From a virus, in IMG/VR virus record IMGVR_UViG_3300031919_000012, positions 1 through 23,204 of that record: a stretch of 23,204 nucleotides of DNA; one strand, 5' to 3'. This document shows, one piece after another, positions 6,757 through 13,743 of the stretch (positions are counted from its first letter, which is position 1; the number at the start of each line of letters is the position of its first letter). The notes below the pieces were generated by a model. It was not told where the DNA came from. It made no database searches and saw nothing but the letters and a program-made list of their open reading frames with translations. The position numbers and the translations under genes were made by a program.

Positions 6757-7358
6757 AACTTTTTTTGTTTTTCGTTTATTGATTTTTTAAAATGTTTATT
6801 TAATTCATTAATTGTTGAATGTTTTATTCCTCCAAATACAATCGGTCTATTAAAGTCATATAGTTTGGTTAGGTTATCTTTTAAATAATCTAAATCACTA
6901 TTGTTAATATACTCAATAGCTTTATTGTAATTATTATCAATTAAGTTAGAATTTTTAAATACATCTATAAAATTAATTGTTGAGCATATTGCATATTCTT
7001 TAACAGCTGCATTATAATAGATATAATTAACTTCACTGCATTTCATTGATAATAGGTTATGTTCTTTTATTCTTTTTCTTAATTTTTTATCAGAAATATT
7101 ACTTCTATTGATATCATAATAGTCAATTTTTTTACTATTCTTCATTGCATTATTAAGCAGTTTTTCTACAAATTCATTTTGAGGTAAACCCCCACGTAGA
7201 CAATCACAATAAGTAGTTATAAAAAAATCATATCTATGATATGTTATTATTGTTTCTATACCTGCCGATCCAAATTTTCCTTTATTGTCTTTATGTAGGA
7301 TACAATCTTTTTTATGTTCATCACAAATATTATGATTTTCAAATTTTTGATTATCCAT
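6753..7358 (-). CDS. Unrecognised protein, lead gene of minus-strand island
   Basis: I do not recognise this 201-residue protein. The N-terminal 60 residues contain closely placed Cys and His (NICDEHKKDCILH, later YCDCLRGG), which could bind a metal. The rest is rich in Asn, Lys and Ile and mostly helical. There is no signal peptide. It begins 25 nt after a TATCTTTG promoter element on the minus strand and is followed, with a 4-bp overlap, by the 76-residue gene. The island sits between large terminase and gpW-like genes, a junction that is contiguous in lambda, so it is an insertion. Such inserted genes with their own promoter are often expressed in the prophage and may affect superinfection; here that is only inference. 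Confidence 0.6.
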   Translation of the reverse strand: MDNQKFENHNICDEHKKDCILHKDNKGKFGSAGIETIITYHRYDFFITTYCDCLRGGLPQNEFVEKLLNNAMKNSKKIDYYDINRSNISDKKLRKRIKEHNLLSMKCSEVNYIYYNAAVKEYAICSTINFIDVFKNSNLIDNNYNKAIEYINNSDLDYLKDNLTKLYDFNRPIVFGGIKHSTINELNKHFKKSINEKQKKL

Positions 7359-7382
7359 AGCATCGTTTTAATTAATAATACA

Positions 7383-7390
7383 CAAAGATA
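7383..7390 (-). promoter_or_regulatory. Minus-strand -7 promoter element of the island
   Basis: On the minus strand this reads TATCTTTG, an exact TAnnTTTG match. A TTG-containing -33-like element lies 22 nt upstream (7413-7415 on the plus strand reads CAA). Transcription would begin near 7376, giving a leader of about 18 nt before the ATG at 7358. The element lets the island be expressed independently of the head operon. Confidence 0.5.
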
Positions 7391-7476
7391 GAAAAAAGTG
7401 GACAAATAAAGGCAAGTTTTTCAAATTATTTTTAATTAGCCTATAAAATATTGACCTTTGATAAAAAATACAGTAC

Positions 7477-7758
7477 ATGGCTACGTACACGGAAAGTGAG
7501 TTTATTAATATTTATGAAGACCCGGCCGCAAAATTAGCACAAGTAAGATTAATACTTGATGCCTTAGATACTTTACAAGTTGACTTAATTTCAAAAGGAG
7601 CTGTAAAAGAATATATGCTGGACGATGGTCAAGTAAGAATATCTAAAACATACGGCTCAGTAAAAGAGATTAATCAAAGCCGTTTAATTTATGAGCAATT
7701 AGCTAATCGGTTAATTGAGAAAGCAGAAGGGCGCTCAACTAGATTTATCCCATGTTAG
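7477..7758 (+). CDS. gpW-like head-tail joining protein
   Basis: This 93-residue helical protein lies directly before the portal gene, the position of gpW in lambda (A-W-B-C order). Residues 15-40 (DPAAKLAQVRLILDALDTLQ) form a helix, then a short beta segment with MLDDGQVRISKTYGSV, then a second helix with RLIYEQLANRLIEKAEG. Helix, hairpin, helix is the gpW fold, and the RISKTYGSV-like strand is typical. gpW stabilises filled heads and forms part of the connector where the tail attaches. It overlaps the portal start by 7 bp. The call is based on order, size and fold pattern. A weak promoter (GACCTTTG at 7453-7460) may lie just upstream. Confidence 0.65.
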   Translation: MATYTESEFINIYEDPAAKLAQVRLILDALDTLQVDLISKGAVKEYMLDDGQVRISKTYGSVKEINQSRLIYEQLANRLIEKAEGRSTRFIPC

Positions 7759-9284
7759 ATTTGTTTAATAAAAATAAAATAAAAGACCTTATCAGTAAAT
7801 TAGAATCTCAAAGTTCTAAGATTGAAATACTAACAAACTCTATTTTCGGGCAACAATACCAATTATTTAATGGTGAAAAAACAGAAGGTGAACTCGGAAA
7901 TGCGAGAGTAATTTATCCAGATTATTATACAGCAGGGGAGAGAGCGTGGGAACTTCAATTAACAAATGATGTTGTTAAATTAGTTATGAATAAATGGATT
8001 ACATGGCTAATAGGTAAAGGACTTCGATTTAATGCAATACCGCCAAAAGACAGAATAAAAGGACTTGACAGAAATAAATTTATAAGCGACGTTGAATATC
8101 GTTTTAGAAATTATTTGAATAGTAAATATTGTGATTATTCTGGGATGGTTGATTTTCATACTCAGGAAAAGGAATGTGATTATAATGCTTTTGTTAGAGG
8201 TGATGTTCTTTGTGTTTTACGCGTCGAAGGGGGCAGAGTAACTAGACAATTAATTGACGGTGCAAATATTCAAACTCCTTTAAATTATAAAGGAAATGAT
8301 ATTTTAGAAGGCGTTGAATATAACCAAAAGGGTCAACACGTAGCCTATCATGTTTATAATGATGATTTAGAATTTCAAAGAATACCAGCAATACATAAAC
8401 AAACAGGTTTAAAAATGGCTTTTCTTGTTTATGGTTCCAAGTTTCGACTAAACGAAACAAGGGGCTTACCAATGTTGATTGAGGATTTTGAAAAGATAAA
8501 AAATATTGAGCGTTATGTTGATGCAACTGTAAAAAATGCAGAGGTATCAAGTGAATTGGTTTTTATAAATGAACATGATGTAACATCAACAGGTGAAAAT
8601 ATATTAAAGAATAATGTATTAAAAGGACTTACAAGCACTAGTAGCACTGCATCAAATGAATTACCGAATGCAAGCAGTTTCAAAAATAATTTAACAAAAC
8701 TCACAAAAGGTGTTGTGTTAAATAATACTATTGGTGCTAAAATAAAAATGTTAAAACCCGATGCAGCAAATACAATGCCTGACTTTTTAGAATCTAATTT
8801 AAAATTGATTTTCGGTAGTGCCGGTATTCCTTATGAAGTTGCAATGAGTGTCTATAATAATAATTATTCAGCATCTAGAGCAGCTATTAAAGATTGGGAA
8901 CATAATTTAAAAGTTAAAACAGATGACATCGCAAAACAAACCTACCAACCTTTTTATGAATTATGGCTTTATAACGAGATTTTGCTAGGCAATATTGATG
9001 CTTATCAATTAGTCGAAGCATATAATAAAAAAGATTATGTAAGTATTTCGGCAATAAACAAAGCGACATTCACAGGTGTTGCGGTTCCAAGTATTGATCC
9101 ACTTAAAGAAGTAAATGCGGTTCGTAAAGCAATGGCGGATGAAACCACTCCATTAATGACAGGTGAGCAGGGAGCGGAAATATTAAGTCAAAAAGATTAT
9201 TCAGAAATTCAGGAGCAAGTAAAAGAAGAACGGAAAATAGCAGTTAAACCAGAAATAAAACCAGAGGTAAAACCAAAGATATGA
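7752..9284 (+). CDS. Portal protein, lambda gpB-like
   Basis: This 510-residue protein forms the ring at the head vertex through which DNA is packaged and to which the connector and tail bind. It fits the lambda gpB-type portal family: an N-terminal segment with ERAWELQLTNDVVKLVMNKW followed by WLIGKGLRF, a central part with LIDGANIQTP and the family-like GLPMLIEDFEKIKNIERYVDA, then YEVAMSVYNNNYSASRAA, which is a characteristic portal motif (usually NYSSxRAA). The C-terminus is Lys/Pro/Glu-rich. Length is normal. It overlaps both neighbours (7 bp with the gpW-like gene, 4 bp with the protease), so translation is coupled. Confidence 0.92.
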   Translation: MLDLFNKNKIKDLISKLESQSSKIEILTNSIFGQQYQLFNGEKTEGELGNARVIYPDYYTAGERAWELQLTNDVVKLVMNKWITWLIGKGLRFNAIPPKDRIKGLDRNKFISDVEYRFRNYLNSKYCDYSGMVDFHTQEKECDYNAFVRGDVLCVLRVEGGRVTRQLIDGANIQTPLNYKGNDILEGVEYNQKGQHVAYHVYNDDLEFQRIPAIHKQTGLKMAFLVYGSKFRLNETRGLPMLIEDFEKIKNIERYVDATVKNAEVSSELVFINEHDVTSTGENILKNNVLKGLTSTSSTASNELPNASSFKNNLTKLTKGVVLNNTIGAKIKMLKPDAANTMPDFLESNLKLIFGSAGIPYEVAMSVYNNNYSASRAAIKDWEHNLKVKTDDIAKQTYQPFYELWLYNEILLGNIDAYQLVEAYNKKDYVSISAINKATFTGVAVPSIDPLKEVNAVRKAMADETTPLMTGEQGAEILSQKDYSEIQEQVKEERKIAVKPEIKPEVKPKI

Positions 9285-10291
9285 AAAAGTTTAATACAGA
9301 TTTACCAACATATATTGGAATTTATTCAATGAATAGATTAATTAACGAAATAGAGTTAATGGATGATAACGAAATAGAAATGTCATGGTATAGTTACGGT
9401 GGCGATGTTTGGGCTGGAAATAGTTTAGCTGATTTTTTAACATCTTCAGCAAAAAAAATAGATGCTAGGGTTACAGGAGTGGCAGCATCAATGGGGGCTT
9501 TATTATTGGCATATTTTAATAAAGTAATCGGAGCAAAGCAGGCAAATATAATGATCCATTCTGTTAGTGCAGATGTTGATAAAGTAGCAGAAACTAAAAA
9601 TCAAGAATTGTATGATGTTTTAAAACTAAAAATAGATGAACCAAAATTTAAAGAAGTTACAGGGACTGAATTAAAAACTATAATGTTTTTAAAGGGTGAA
9701 GATCGTAAAAATATTTGGCTAACAGGTCAAGAGGCTTTTGATGTTGGCTTATTCGATGAACTTATAGATTTAACACCTGAAGAAAAAACAAAAAACGATG
9801 CAATGTTAAGTGAATTAAGGCTATCTGCTAGTTTAGATTATAAATTACCAGACCGTTTATTAAATAATTCAGAAATTACAAACAAACAAATTAAAAAAAG
9901 TATGGACATTAACGAACTAAAAACTGAACATCCTGAATTGTATGCGCAAGTTTTAAAAGAAGGAAAAAATTCAGGCGTAACAGAAGGTGTTACATCAGGA
10001 ATTAAAACCGAAAAAGATCGTGTTAATGCTTGGATGGTTTTCAACGATGTTGATCCAGAAAAAGTAAAAACAGGAATTGAAAGCGGCGAAACTATGACAA
10101 AAGCGGAGGAATTAAGTTTCTTACGTAATTCTCAATCTTTGGATATGCAAAAAACATTAGAAGCCGCAAGTGCTGAAGATGTGACTGTTGATAAAGATAC
10201 TGGCAAACCTTTAACAAAAGAGCAAATAGAAGCAAATAAATTAGATGCTGCTTTAGAGGCTCAAAACATTAAAGATAAGGAGGATAAGTAA
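9281..10291 (+). CDS. Head maturation protease, ClpP-like, with scaffold tail
   Basis: The N-terminal 180 residues form a ClpP/S49-like serine protease: SYGGDVWAG (38-46), the nucleophile elbow AASMGALL with S70, and H93 in IMIHS. This is the pattern of prohead proteases such as lambda gpC. From about residue 185 the protein becomes charged and helical, with a Glu/Lys-rich C-terminus typical of scaffold proteins. As in lambda C/Nu3, the scaffold may also be made alone from an internal ATG (9902). The protease cuts scaffold and other head proteins during maturation. The stop codon overlaps the start of the decoration gene (TAATG), coupling translation. Protease call is secure; the scaffold part is inferred from composition and position. 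Confidence 0.88.
   Translation: MKKFNTDLPTYIGIYSMNRLINEIELMDDNEIEMSWYSYGGDVWAGNSLADFLTSSAKKIDARVTGVAASMGALLLAYFNKVIGAKQANIMIHSVSADVDKVAETKNQELYDVLKLKIDEPKFKEVTGTELKTIMFLKGEDRKNIWLTGQEAFDVGLFDELIDLTPEEKTKNDAMLSELRLSASLDYKLPDRLLNNSEITNKQIKKSMDINELKTEHPELYAQVLKEGKNSGVTEGVTSGIKTEKDRVNAWMVFNDVDPEKVKTGIESGETMTKAEELSFLRNSQSLDMQKTLEAASAEDVTVDKDTGKPLTKEQIEANKLDAALEAQNIKDKEDK
9902..10291 (+). CDS. Possible nested scaffold protein (Nu3-like)
   Basis: An in-frame ATG at Met208 of the protease gene would give a 129-residue protein starting MDINELKTEHPELYAQ. It is acidic, charged and probably helical, as scaffolds are. Lambda makes its scaffold Nu3 in the same way from inside gene C. The upstream sequence is A-rich (AAATTAAAAAAAGT) without a classical Shine-Dalgarno, which is normal in Bacteroidota. 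Whether this start is used cannot be proven from sequence. Confidence 0.4.
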   Translation: MDINELKTEHPELYAQVLKEGKNSGVTEGVTSGIKTEKDRVNAWMVFNDVDPEKVKTGIESGETMTKAEELSFLRNSQSLDMQKTLEAASAEDVTVDKDTGKPLTKEQIEANKLDAALEAQNIKDKEDK

Positions 10292-10722
10292 TGGCTTCTA
10301 CATCAAATAATAACCAAGCATTAACGACTTATGATTATACTAAGTTATTTAGTACATCTTTTAAGATTATAAGTGGTACTTATACGAATTCTTCCGGTGG
10401 TGAACAAACATTATCAGAAGGTATGCTTTTTGGTCGTGTTCACTCAACCGGGTTACTTGCTATCTTAAAAAGTGCAAGCTCCGATGGTTCTCAGATTCCT
10501 TTGGGAATAAATCTAACTGCCGTAACAGTTGCAAATGGTGCTTCTGCTACTATTAAGTTAGCAGTAACAGGTCGATGCAATCAAGATGAACTTGTTTTAG
10601 ACGGTTCTGATACTTTAGAAACAGTTGTGGATAATAGACAGTTAAGAGATAGAATACCTGCTGATACTGAAGGTATTGAATTAGAGTCTTTTACAAATTT
10701 AGTTAATTTAGAAAATAGTTAA
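10291..10722 (+). CDS. Head decoration protein, gpD-like
   Basis: This 143-residue protein has the features of the lambda gpD family (PF02924): beta-rich, an N-terminal arm, a SEGMLFGRV turn, and a C-terminal region with TGRCNQDELVLDGS. Such proteins bind the outside of the expanded capsid at three-fold axes and stabilise it. It is larger than lambda gpD (110 residues) but lies exactly between protease and major capsid protein, as in lambda C-Nu3-D-E. Its ATG overlaps the protease stop and it ends 4 bp before the capsid gene, so abundant co-expression is expected. Confidence 0.8.
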   Translation: MASTSNNNQALTTYDYTKLFSTSFKIISGTYTNSSGGEQTLSEGMLFGRVHSTGLLAILKSASSDGSQIPLGINLTAVTVANGASATIKLAVTGRCNQDELVLDGSDTLETVVDNRQLRDRIPADTEGIELESFTNLVNLENS

Positions 10723-10726
10723 GAAA

Positions 10727-11836
10727 ATGGCAATACCAGCAGCACAATCGAGAAAGGTTTTTACAACAGTATTAGCCAATATGTTTGAAGATTTAATTGA
10801 AGCACCGAGCTTCTTATCTTCATTTGCTAAGAAGAAAACATATTCTACAATGACAGTTCAAACTTTAGCTCGCAGAGGTAGAGAAAAAATTGCAGTAGAT
10901 GTTATTAGAGGGTCAAAGGGTAATTTAAACCAGATGACTAAATTTTCTCAAATGGAATATTTACCACCATATTATAAGGAATTGTCAAATATTACAGCAA
11001 TGAATGTTTATGATATTCCTTTTGAAAGTGGAAATTCCTATAATGTAGCTCAAATTGATGCTTTGGCAAGAGCATCCGCAACCGAATTAAACGAAGTTAA
11101 GAAAAAAGTTGATCGTGCAATTGAATTACAGATGTCTCAATTATTAACCACCGGAATTGTAGAAATTTCAAATGGTGATAATATTGATTTTAACCGTAAC
11201 AATTCAATGATTGAAGTTTTGGCAGGTGCTGATCTTTGGGATTCAAGTGGAGTTGATATAATCAAGTTCTTTGAAGATAAAGGAACTTTATTAAGAAGTA
11301 TTGGTAAAGTTGGCGGCGGTCAATCTGTTGATTGTATTATGGGAATGTTAGCATGGCAATCGTTTAGAACAAACGCTGATTTAAAAAACGGTGAAAACTT
11401 TTACACAAAATCATCTTTAGAATTTTCAACGAATCCAATATTTACCGCTTCTGGAGGTTCTTACAAAGGAACTTTAAAAGTAGGTATTTATAATTTTGAT
11501 ATTTGGGTTTACGATGAGGTTTATGATAATGCGAGTGATGTATCAACAAGATATTGGAGTTCGTCAAATGTAGCTTTGATACCTCAAAGTTTTAAGGCTG
11601 AAATAAGTTTCTGTCAAGTTCCTGAATTACCATCATGGGTTCGACAGTCTCCTAGGTCTAATAGAGTATTCTCAAATCTCAGGAATAAAATGCAGGGATT
11701 TACTTTATTTGATTATGTTAATGAAGAAGATGAAGTTTATTATGCAGGGATAAAGGCAGCTCCTTTAGCTCAATTAATTTCTGTTGATAGAGTTTATACT
11801 GCCACTGTTCTTGAAGGTGGCGGAGTTGTAATTTAA
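10727..11836 (+). CDS. Major capsid protein, lambda gpE-like
   Basis: This 369-residue protein belongs to the lambda gpE-type capsid family (PF03864, HK97 fold). Recognisable parts are the N-terminal arm with FEDLIEAPSFLSSFAKKKTY, the segment TLARRGREKIAVDVIRGSKG followed by EYLPPYYKE, and the C-terminal WVRQSPRSNRVFSNLRNKM. These match the arm, E-loop and spine regions of the family in order. Length is close to lambda gpE (341). It assembles into the icosahedral shell with the decoration protein. Its place after the decoration gene is as in lambda. Confidence 0.92.
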   Translation: MAIPAAQSRKVFTTVLANMFEDLIEAPSFLSSFAKKKTYSTMTVQTLARRGREKIAVDVIRGSKGNLNQMTKFSQMEYLPPYYKELSNITAMNVYDIPFESGNSYNVAQIDALARASATELNEVKKKVDRAIELQMSQLLTTGIVEISNGDNIDFNRNNSMIEVLAGADLWDSSGVDIIKFFEDKGTLLRSIGKVGGGQSVDCIMGMLAWQSFRTNADLKNGENFYTKSSLEFSTNPIFTASGGSYKGTLKVGIYNFDIWVYDEVYDNASDVSTRYWSSSNVALIPQSFKAEISFCQVPELPSWVRQSPRSNRVFSNLRNKMQGFTLFDYVNEEDEVYYAGIKAAPLAQLISVDRVYTATVLEGGGVVI

Positions 11837-11848
11837 AAAGATAGGAAT

Positions 11849-12520
11849 ATGAAAAGATTTATATTAATAATGGTACTATCCTTAATAGGAATAGTATTAT
11901 ATTCTCAAAACGGGATAGTTGATAAATATCTTGATTTTGATGATACCGGATTTTTATTTATAGGCGCATCAACTGATGTTATAACTACAACTGATACAAC
12001 ATGGATGTATACCATTCATAAGAAAATGAGATCAGAGATTAAATGTGTAGTTGAACTGTTGATTGATTCTACAGGCGGAACGGCTAATAATGTTGTAATA
12101 GTTTTACAAAACAAACATTTTCCTGTAAGTACGTATGCGACTGTTTCCACTACAACGTGGGATGGTGCAAATGATGATTCCAATGGTAAAAGAATATCTT
12201 TTAAGCCGTCAAGTCAATCATTTACATTTACAGCAGCAGGAGTGGATTCTATTAGCGGAGTCATTGCTTTAGACACTTTAACATTATTGTCTTTGACTGA
12301 TACAACCGGATTATCTGGTTATCCTGCTGATAGTATAGTAACAGGAGTTCCGCCACAAGCGGGAACCTTTACAGCTACAATCAAACCTACTACATTTACC
12401 TTATCTGTAACAGAATCTGATCAGTATTACATGGGTGAATATTGGAGGGTATTACTTACAGGTGCAGACAATACTTTACTTGCATCTATTAGATGGTTAA
12501 ACTTTAAATTTATAGAATAA
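11849..12520 (+). CDS. Secreted-looking protein in the head operon
   Basis: I do not recognise this 223-residue protein. It starts with a clear signal peptide: MKR, a hydrophobic core FILIMVLSLIGIVL, then YSQ, a typical Bacteroidota signal peptidase I site (cleavage after Q20). The mature part is beta-rich and Thr/Ser-rich with a cluster of Asp residues, and could be an immunoglobulin-like or jelly-roll domain. It sits between major capsid and connector genes and is part of the same tight operon (12 bp after the capsid gene, stop overlapping the next start). A signal peptide is odd for a virion component, which should assemble in the cytoplasm. It may be exported, for example to act at the cell surface, or the hydrophobic segment may remain. 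A second such protein lies at 18967-19668. Confidence 0.6.
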   Translation: MKRFILIMVLSLIGIVLYSQNGIVDKYLDFDDTGFLFIGASTDVITTTDTTWMYTIHKKMRSEIKCVVELLIDSTGGTANNVVIVLQNKHFPVSTYATVSTTTWDGANDDSNGKRISFKPSSQSFTFTAAGVDSISGVIALDTLTLLSLTDTTGLSGYPADSIVTGVPPQAGTFTATIKPTTFTLSVTESDQYYMGEYWRVLLTGADNTLLASIRWLNFKFIE

Positions 12521-12846
12521 TGACAAAAGAAATTAAAAAGCCGGAAGTAAAAGCAGACGAAAAACCTGTTGAAGAAGTAAAAAAACCAGAAGTTAAGGTT
12601 GTAGAAGAAAAACCGGAAGTAAAAGCAGACGAAAAACCTGTTGAAGAAGTAAAAAAACCAGAAGTTAAGGTTGTAGAAGAAAAACCGGAAGTAAAAGCAG
12701 ACGAAAAAAAGTTTAAAAAAACTTATGAAGTTGCTGTTACGGGTTTTTATGCTTTTGGTAAAATGTTCAGAGGACATGAAAAAATCAGTTCTCATACCTA
12801 TAAAGACTATATTGAAAAATGGTTAAAAGAAGGTAAGATAAGATAA
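12520..12846 (+). CDS. Small protein with K/E/P/V repeats, FI-like position
   Basis: The first 63 residues of this 108-residue protein are a low-complexity, highly charged region made of KPEVKADEKPVEEV and KPEVKVVEE units, encoded by two identical 72-bp repeats plus a partial third. It is probably extended and unstructured. The C-terminal 45 residues, starting KKFKKTYEVAVTGFY, look like a small folded domain. It lies after the capsid gene and before the FII-like gene, the place of lambda FI, an accessory packaging protein that links terminase and prohead and also has a flexible N-terminal part. That analogy is positional only. Both ends overlap neighbouring genes through TAATG junctions. Confidence 0.6.
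   Translation: MTKEIKKPEVKADEKPVEEVKKPEVKVVEEKPEVKADEKPVEEVKKPEVKVVEEKPEVKADEKKFKKTYEVAVTGFYAFGKMFRGHEKISSHTYKDYIEKWLKEGKIR
12541..12708 (+). repeat. 72-bp direct repeats, 2.3 copies
   Basis: Two identical 72-bp units (12541-12612 and 12613-12684) starting CCGGAAGTAAAAGC, followed by a partial third copy (12685-12708). They encode 24-residue Lys/Glu/Pro/Val repeats in frame. No base differs between the two full units, which means a recent duplication or ongoing gain and loss of copies. Confidence 0.9.
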
Positions 12847-13196
12847 TGAATATTTTTAATGAAGCAAGAGCGGATGCAAAGGAAATTCTTTTAGGAGATG
12901 ATTCTGTTTATGCGAAATTTATAAGTCCAGATACCGAGCCTGTAATAATTGAGACGGCTGGGATTGCAATTCGCAGAACGGATTCGTTAGCTTTTGATGA
13001 TGGTAGTAAACAAAACAGTCCATTTTCAAGTATAACAGTTCCTTTTGATGTTTTTGACTTCACAAAAAATTATGTTTCATTAAAAAATTGGACAGTTGAG
13101 TTTGCTGATAGTGAAAAAACACGAACTTATAAAATTGGCGAAACTTTGCCAAACAGAACAATTGGAATTATAAATTGCACGTTAAAAGATGAGTAA
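12846..13196 (+). CDS. Head-tail joining protein, FII-like
   Basis: This 116-residue protein starts with a short helix (NIFNEARADAKEILLG) followed by a beta-rich body with VIIETAGIAIRRTDSLAF and SSITVPFDVFDF. It resembles the head-tail adaptors that follow the capsid gene in lambda-like and P2-like phages (lambda gpFII has 117 residues) and is the same size. They cap the portal and create the surface to which the tail docks. Position (after the FI-like gene, before a tail terminator-like gene) supports this. It overlaps the next gene by 8 bp. Confidence 0.55.
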   Translation: MNIFNEARADAKEILLGDDSVYAKFISPDTEPVIIETAGIAIRRTDSLAFDDGSKQNSPFSSITVPFDVFDFTKNYVSLKNWTVEFADSEKTRTYKIGETLPNRTIGIINCTLKDE

Positions 13197-13740
13197 AATA
13201 GCATATAAAATAGGTGAGGGATTATTTTCAGAGGTAATGGTTAGAATAGCATCTATTTTGGCAGTAGAATTTGCAGAGCAAATTGTATTGTTAAATACAT
13301 TTTTACCGTCAAGCGTAAGTTATGATACTGAAAATTCTGTTAACGAAGGTGATGTGCCTTTTGTTTCTGTTAATTGGTTAAATTTTGAGAACTTAGATGA
13401 TTACCGTGAACATCAATCTAACATGAATAGTTTTTTTATTAATGTTAAAGCGATAGGATATGATAATGTACGCAAAATCATAGCAGTTATTAGAACAATA
13501 TTAAAATCTGAACAATATATTACTTTGGATTTTCCTTTGGGCTATATTTCAGAAACAAACATAGTAAGCGCAGGAGTAACTTTTGAAGATTCAAACACGA
13601 ATAGCCAGGGAATTATTTCCGGCGGATTAACGTATAAGTGTATAATAAATGAAAGCAATGACTCACCTGTCGCAGTGGATTTAGCAGAAGCAACATATAA
13701 TCTTATAATTACAAATAAAACAATAACATTTAAAAGTTAA
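13189..13740 (+). CDS. Probable tail terminator / tail completion protein
   Basis: This 183-residue protein is a mix of helix and strand: an N-terminal helix with VRIASILAVEFAEQ, then VPFVSVNWLNFENL, a repeated-helix segment DNVRKIIAVIRTILKS, and strands. This is the usual plan of the small terminators (gpU-like, Mu gp37-like) that stop tail polymerisation and join tail to head: an N-terminal helix, then a beta-alpha-beta body. It lies immediately before the tail sheath gene and after the connectors, which is the expected place. I do not see a diagnostic motif, so the call depends on order and fold impression. Confidence 0.5.
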   Translation: MSKIAYKIGEGLFSEVMVRIASILAVEFAEQIVLLNTFLPSSVSYDTENSVNEGDVPFVSVNWLNFENLDDYREHQSNMNSFFINVKAIGYDNVRKIIAVIRTILKSEQYITLDFPLGYISETNIVSAGVTFEDSNTNSQGIISGGLTYKCIINESNDSPVAVDLAEATYNLIITNKTITFKS

Positions 13741-13743
13741 AAA

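Noticed and set aside
12541-12708. CRISPR-like or VNTR array
   Set aside because: The repeats are directly adjacent without spacers and lie in a reading frame, so they are a coding repeat.
12427-12795. Minus-strand open frame with Phe/Tyr-rich repeats
   Set aside because: It is the antisense shadow of the Lys/Glu repeat gene and has no promoter or independent coding signal.
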